Positions 59,796 to 64,000 of a stretch of 64,000 nt of DNA are shown here, piece after piece. The position numbers and the translations under genes were made by a program. Every line of letters begins with the position of its first letter. Position 1 is the stretch's first letter. Source of the stretch: Acanthosepion esculentum (Eukaryota > Mollusca > Cephalopoda > Sepiida > Sepiidae); the NCBI GenBank assembly GCA_964036315.1, contig OZ038478.1, positions 149,254,683-149,318,682 of the forward strand. Direction: 5' to 3'. Below the pieces are notes generated by a model that was given only the letters and a program-made list of their open reading frames with translations, had not been told where the DNA came from and made no database searches.

Positions 59796-59900
59796 GCTTG
59801 CGGCTATATCACATTGAAAAACCGCTCCCCGTACGATAAACGAAGTTAAGCAACGTTGAGACTGGGTGACTGTTTGGTTATACTAGGTGATCTAAGCTTG
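59796..59900 (+). pseudogene. 5S rRNA-derived sequence (head of a 5S SINE)
   Basis: It starts GCTTGCGGCTATATCAC and contains GAAGTTAAGCAACGTTGAG (the 5S internal promoter A box), then GTGACTGTTTGG and ATACTAGGTGATCTAAGCTTG. This is the order of 5S rRNA, but about 15 bases in the middle (the TTAGTACTTGGATGG region) are deleted, leaving 105 of about 120 bases. It cannot make functional 5S rRNA. Confidence 0.9.
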
Positions 59901-60065
59901 AAGGTGTGGGTACTGTAATGAATAATTACTCAGCATTGTTAATCGGAGAGACGATTAAGTTCTTTACGCGCAAATACCCTTGGGAAAGGATATGAATCCA
60001 CCTCCTCTCCCCAGCTATGGGTTACTTAGTAGAGATTACCCTAAATCATTATTATTTCGAACTTC
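59796..60065 (+). mobile_element. 5S-derived SINE (SINE3-type), probable
   Basis: The 5S-like head is followed by a body ending AAATACCCTTGGGAAAGG...CTATGGGTTACTTAG, which resembles the body of the tRNA-derived SINE at 49.13-49.18 kb. 5S-headed SINEs are known in other animals. The right limit is approximate. Confidence 0.75.
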
Positions 60066-60995
60066 TTTTATAATCTAAGGATATTTTCTGGCTTTAAATA
60101 ATCTGCAAAGACTTCATAAGTCTTAGAATACCAAACAAAAACAGATTATAATTTGTGTTACTTTAACTGAGAAAACATTGATGGCCTCCCCCTATCAATA
60201 AAAGTTTCCGAATATGTGACAAGCAATTTGTGTTTACTTTGTCTAAATTTGAATCTAAACATTTAGTCTCGAGCAAATATCACACATTTTGAGGTTCAAC
60301 ATATGCCATCAACTACAGTAAAGTACAGACGGTTTGAAAAACGTTTTAAACAATGACTTTATCTATCACCAATATGGAGATTATATAGCTGAGATATATC
60401 TCATGGAAAGAAGGCAAAACAAATATCATTGTCAGCCATTTGTTCTCTCCGATATCACACAACGTTTCGACACCTCCTACTGCTGGTCCTTATCCGGGAG
60501 ATTTCATACGATACATTTAATATGTTGTGGGAGACATTATTGTTTCGGTGATTTGGTTTCGCTTTCACACATACATCAAAAATATATCACCGCAACAATA
60601 ATTTCTCCTCCAACATATTAAATCTAATTCACCCCCATCGTTATCTTGATATTCGGAAAGTCCGACATTGAAAATTTAAAGATGAATTTGGTATCCATTA
60701 AAATGTACAAATTTACAAGTTTTGGTTTTGGTCAGATAAGTAGGATAAGTAGTTATCATTATTTTCGTTATTTATATACCAAATATTGACTTCGTATTTG
60801 TTGTTATCACGTTTCGACACGTTTCAACAGTTGTCGCCTTTCTCTTGTATTTACCGAACTTTTGTGCCGTAAACTGGAAATGTTGACACGCATAGACAAA
60901 AAAAGACGTAGTTTATTCCTGAGAATAATATGGTACACGGTTGAAAACACAGACTAAAGTAATAAACAATTTATTCATTAACTCCTCAGTATTTA
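60066..60995. other. Mostly unrecognised sequence with one inverted repeat
   Basis: Arms 60515-60552 and 60586-60623 (ATTTAATATGTTG...TCGGTGAT and its reverse complement, about four mismatches) form a 38-bp stem with a 33-base loop. A 95-codon plus-strand frame across it has no known domain. Confidence 0.6.
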
Positions 60996-61240
60996 CCAGA
61001 GATCTCCCCACAAGGCGGAGTGTAGCACAAGATGGGGTGTGTAATAAGGAGGGATGTGACACAAGGCTGGTTTTTAACGTGCGTCTATTGCGAACGCGTA
61101 CGCTCGGGCAAAAAATACCCCGTATACCAGGCATACTTGGGTTCGGGTGGCTGTTTACCTCCCCAGACGAGACTCTGACCGTAGGCATAACCTCGTGTGA
61201 GTTCCTCTCTGTCCGAAATCAGAGAGTCGACAAGCAGAGT
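60996..61240. repeat. Diverged copy of the GC-rich solo-LTR block
   Basis: Same order and orientation as 47390-47590: GTGACACAAGGCTGG, then CGCTCGGGCAAAAA, CCCGTATACCAGG, GGGTTCGGGTGG, AACCTCGTGTGAGTTCCTCT and CAGAGAGT. Single copy, no clear LTR ends or target duplication. Confidence 0.82.

Positions 61241-64000
<2,760 letters not shown>

Noticed and set aside
59796..59900. Functional 5S rRNA gene
   Set aside because: About 15 internal bases are missing and other conserved positions are changed; it is followed by a SINE-type body.
60334..60621. 95-codon plus-strand ORF
   Set aside because: Runs across an imperfect inverted repeat and shows no known domain.

Overview
This window is eukaryotic, AT-rich, intergenic DNA. 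I found no complete host gene, only one possible spliced exon (59080-59255, minus strand). Everything else recognisable is mobile-element debris, satellite DNA or microsatellite. The mix is RTE-like and CR1/L2-like LINE fragments, Penelope-like elements (PLEs), Tc1/mariner transposons, tRNA- and 5S-derived SINEs and very many long (TA)n tracts. It looks most like a cephalopod mollusc such as an octopus; that is an inference from the repeat content, not proven here.

Layout. 1-17 kb: mostly unrecognised AT-rich sequence with (TA)n tracts and decayed LINE pieces (RTE-like at 4.2-4.7, 13.5 and 14.7-15.9 kb; CR1/L2-like at 9.3-9.9 kb). 17.1-19.2 kb: a putative non-autonomous DNA transposon with ~130-bp terminal inverted repeats. 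19.9-21.4 kb: an RTE-like reverse transcriptase pseudogene. 22.4-23.9 kb: a Tc1-like transposon with ~200-bp inverted repeats and TA target duplication. 24.2 kb: a near-perfect 76-bp-arm hairpin. 27.0-29.4 kb: a CR1/L2-like LINE, with related pieces at 30.9 and 45.4-45.8 kb. 32.1-33.0 kb: an internally deleted Tc1/mariner element with intact ends. 33.1-33.8 kb: another RTE-like piece.

35.3-43.9 kb is the most striking region. A LINE ORF1 pseudogene has had about 72 bases, coding for a CCHC zinc knuckle, amplified into a tandem array of roughly 111 units with a period of 71 bp. A single-base deletion in the unit turned an in-frame 24-codon repeat into an out-of-frame satellite. The last unit keeps the coding frame, and the array contains higher-order duplications.

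45.3-47.0 kb is a microsatellite cluster containing two long palindromes, one carrying hammerhead-ribozyme-like motifs. 47.1-48.0 kb is a solo LTR with TGTTATGG/CCATAACA ends and a perfect 5-bp target duplication. 49.0-49.5 kb holds a tRNA-derived SINE and a LINE 3' tail. 52.0-55.7 kb is a PLE on the minus strand, bracketed by ~550-bp inverted terminal repeats that each contain a hammerhead ribozyme. 56.4-58.3 kb has further PLE pieces (zinc-finger plus GIY-YIG endonuclease remnant, another hammerhead). 59.8-60.1 kb is a 5S-rRNA-derived SINE. 61.0-61.2 kb is a copy of the GC-rich LTR repeat. 62.4-64.0 kb is a further LINE reverse transcriptase pseudogene running off the right end.

The elements do not form a pathway: nearly all coding regions are broken by stops, frameshifts or deletions. 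Recurring features are the hammerhead signature in several PLE-related repeats (GAAA, then a loopless palindromic stem III, then UH) and the habit of (TA)n tracts to sit at mobile-element boundaries.
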